A stretch of DNA of 64,000 bases from positions 1 through 64,000 of the forward strand of contig JAFXQX010000015.1 of assembly GCA_017526745.1 (NCBI GenBank), given 5' to 3'. The position numbers and the translations under genes are program-made. The notes under the pieces are model-generated. The model did not search any database. It had not been told where the DNA came from and saw nothing but the letters and a program-made list of their open reading frames with translations. This stretch comes from Lachnospiraceae bacterium (lineage in GTDB: Bacteria > Bacillota > Clostridia > Lachnospirales > Lachnospiraceae). Of the stretch, positions 62,761 to 64,000 are shown piece after piece; position 1 is the stretch's first letter; every line of letters begins with the position of its first letter.

Positions 62761-63738
62761 GTGAACGAGATACTGAAGACTATCCATGATATAGGCATTG
62801 TGCCCGTTATAGCGATCGATGATGCCAAGAAGGCAGTGCCGCTTGCAAAGGCTCTTACCAAAGGCGGTCTTGCGGCTGCGGAAGTAACGTTTCGGACCGA
62901 AGCGGCCGAAGAGGCCATAAGACTGATATCCGAAGAGGTTCCCGAAATGCTCGTCGGTGCAGGAACGGTGCTGACGCGCGAGCAGGCCGACAGGGCAGTG
63001 GCAGCGGGCGCACGCTTTATCGTAAGTCCCGGATTCAATCCCGAGATAACAAAATACGTTCTGGATAAAGGAGTATGCATGATGCCCGGCACCGCGACCG
63101 CCGGTGAGATGGAGCAGGCAATGATGCTCGGGCTTGAGGCCGTCAAGTTCTTTCCCGCGGAACAGAACGGGGGTATCGCAAAGCTCAAGGCTCTTGCCGG
63201 CCCGTACAAAACGCTTAAATGGATGCCTACAGGCGGGATCAATACAGCCAACCTGTCCGACTACATGTCGTTTCACCAGATACTCGCATGCGGCGGTACA
63301 TGGATGGTCAAAAAGGATCTTGTGGAAGGCGAAAAATGGGATGAGATAACGGCTATATGCAAAAGCGCCGTTAAGAACATGCTCGGCCTTACGCTGAAGC
63401 ATGTCGGTATAAACTGTGAGAACGAGGATGAGGCCGCAAAGACGGCAAAGACTCTGTGTGCTCTGTTTGACCTTCCGTACAAGGCAGGCAACAGCTCGAT
63501 ATTTGCAGGGGATGATTTTGAAGTCATGAAGTCAAAGGGACTCGGAAGATGCGGTCATATCGCGATCGGAGCAAATGATGTCGACAGGGCAGTCTATCAT
63601 CTTAAAAGAGCCGGCGCGTCATTTGATGAGAGCACAAGAAAAACGGATGACAAAGGAACGAAGGTCATCTACCTTGACGGGGATTTCTCCGGCTTTGCCA
63701 TCCATCTTGCGAGAAATAGTTCAGTCCTTGATGTTTGA
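62761..63738 (+). CDS. eda: KDPG/KHG aldolase fused to a VOC-like domain
   Basis: Eda splits KDPG into pyruvate and glyceraldehyde-3-phosphate, the last step of the pathway. Residues 1-205 are a complete class I aldolase: AAAEVTFRT with the catalytic Glu, GAGTVLTREQ, IVSPGFNPEI, and VKFFPAE with the Schiff-base Lys. Residues from about 215 to 325 are extra and look like a vicinal-oxygen-chelate (glyoxalase-like) domain: LKHVGINCENEDEA, GHIAIGANDVDRAVYHLKRAG, IYLDGDFSGFAIHLA. Ordinary Eda is about 210 residues. The start is GTG 62761 with GGAGG eight bases upstream; the nearby ATG is out of frame. Its end overlaps the convergent SDR gene by 18 bases. Confidence 0.92.
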   Translation: MNEILKTIHDIGIVPVIAIDDAKKAVPLAKALTKGGLAAAEVTFRTEAAEEAIRLISEEVPEMLVGAGTVLTREQADRAVAAGARFIVSPGFNPEITKYVLDKGVCMMPGTATAGEMEQAMMLGLEAVKFFPAEQNGGIAKLKALAGPYKTLKWMPTGGINTANLSDYMSFHQILACGGTWMVKKDLVEGEKWDEITAICKSAVKNMLGLTLKHVGINCENEDEAAKTAKTLCALFDLPYKAGNSSIFAGDDFEVMKSKGLGRCGHIAIGANDVDRAVYHLKRAGASFDESTRKTDDKGTKVIYLDGDFSGFAIHLARNSSVLDV

Positions 63739-64000
63739 AGGATCCTGCCCGATATAGGCGGATATGCCTCCGTCGATATAGATGATCTGACCGTTAACGA
63801 AATCGGAAGCCTTTGATGCCAGAAATACTGCCAGCCCTTTCAGATCATCGGTGTGTCCCCACCTGCGGGCAGGGGTCTTGGACCGGATGAAGCGGTCGAA
63901 AGGATTCATGGAGCCGTCGGCGCCTCTTTCCCTTAAGGGGGCAGTCTGGGGCGTGTCGATATAGCCGGGACCGATCCCGTTACATTGGATATTGTATTGT
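63721..64000 (-). CDS. SDR oxidoreductase, gluconate 5-dehydrogenase-like (partial)
   Basis: The last 92 residues of a short-chain dehydrogenase read leftward from the window edge: YNIQCNGIGPGYIDTPQT, TPARRWGHTDDLKGLAVFLAS, and the end motif VNGQIIYIDGGISAYIG. This C-terminus fits gluconate 5-dehydrogenase/IdnO-like enzymes better than KduD. The catalytic Tyr-Lys and the nucleotide-binding region lie outside the window. It is convergent with eda and overlaps its last 18 bases; its role in sugar-acid metabolism agrees with the cluster. Confidence 0.85.
   Translation of the reverse strand, partial: QYNIQCNGIGPGYIDTPQTAPLRERGADGSMNPFDRFIRSKTPARRWGHTDDLKGLAVFLASKASDFVNGQIIYIDGGISAYIGQDPSNIKD

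Overview
The window looks like a stretch of chromosome from an anaerobic Clostridia, most likely a fibre-degrading gut or rumen Lachnospiraceae. The evidence is mid-range GC, Gram-positive lipoprotein signals, a SCIFF ranthipeptide with its radical-SAM maturase, HemZ, a fused SecDF, meso-DAP-type MurE, a GH120 beta-xylosidase with a sugar ABC importer, and a hexuronate catabolic cluster. Nearly all genes lie on the + strand. No phage, complete insertion sequence or CRISPR array is visible.

Layout. 1-13.9 kb: a REP-like repeat, then hexosamine genes (GlmM carrying an N-terminal excisionase-like HTH domain, a stand-alone GlmU-type acyltransferase, NagB, GlmS), purC-purB, and a full F1Fo ATP synthase operon in the order atpB-E-F-A-G-D-C. 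There is no atpH; what looks like the C-terminal part of the delta subunit is fused to the front of AtpA. 14-19.9 kb: a lipoprotein and a xylo-oligosaccharide uptake operon (binding protein, attenuating terminator, two permeases, intracellular GH120 beta-xylosidase). 19.9-28.3 kb: FeoA-FeoB fusion, an ECF S-component-like protein, a Nudix hydrolase, an orphan small transcription unit, citrate synthase, a NudC-like Nudix protein overlapping folE, and a cytoplasmic GGDEF protein. 28.3-36.9 kb: FAD oxidoreductase, GT4 glycosyltransferase, GH13 glucosidase, lipid kinase, and a large secreted C69-peptidase-like protein that has lost its catalytic cysteine. 36.9-45.5 kb: tRNA-Glu(CTC), bifunctional Rel, a metallo-beta-lactamase-fold hydrolase, HemZ, HisS and two zinc-ribbon membrane proteins.

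45.5-52.9 kb: SCIFF peptide, its maturase, SecDF, a REP-like cluster that can fold into a 53-bp hairpin, RecJ and MurE. 52.9-55.5 kb (minus strand): a sugar-binding lipoprotein and a membrane diguanylate cyclase that look like a sensing pair. 55.5-64 kb: a TRAP transporter (DctPQM), a YcxB-like protein, KdgF, a GntR/FCD regulator, KDG kinase, uronate isomerase and KDPG aldolase fused to a VOC-like domain, converging on a gluconate-5-dehydrogenase-like SDR cut by the window end. This block imports hexuronates and turns them into pyruvate and glyceraldehyde-3-phosphate, with the GntR protein and a palindromic site ahead of dctP as the likely switch.

The strongest candidates for something not well described are the delta-alpha fusion in the ATP synthase, the HTH-GlmM fusion with a second internal start, the cysteine-less C69 protein with its long acidic tail, and the lipoprotein/diguanylate cyclase pair. 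Family names rest on motif recognition by eye; no database search was run.
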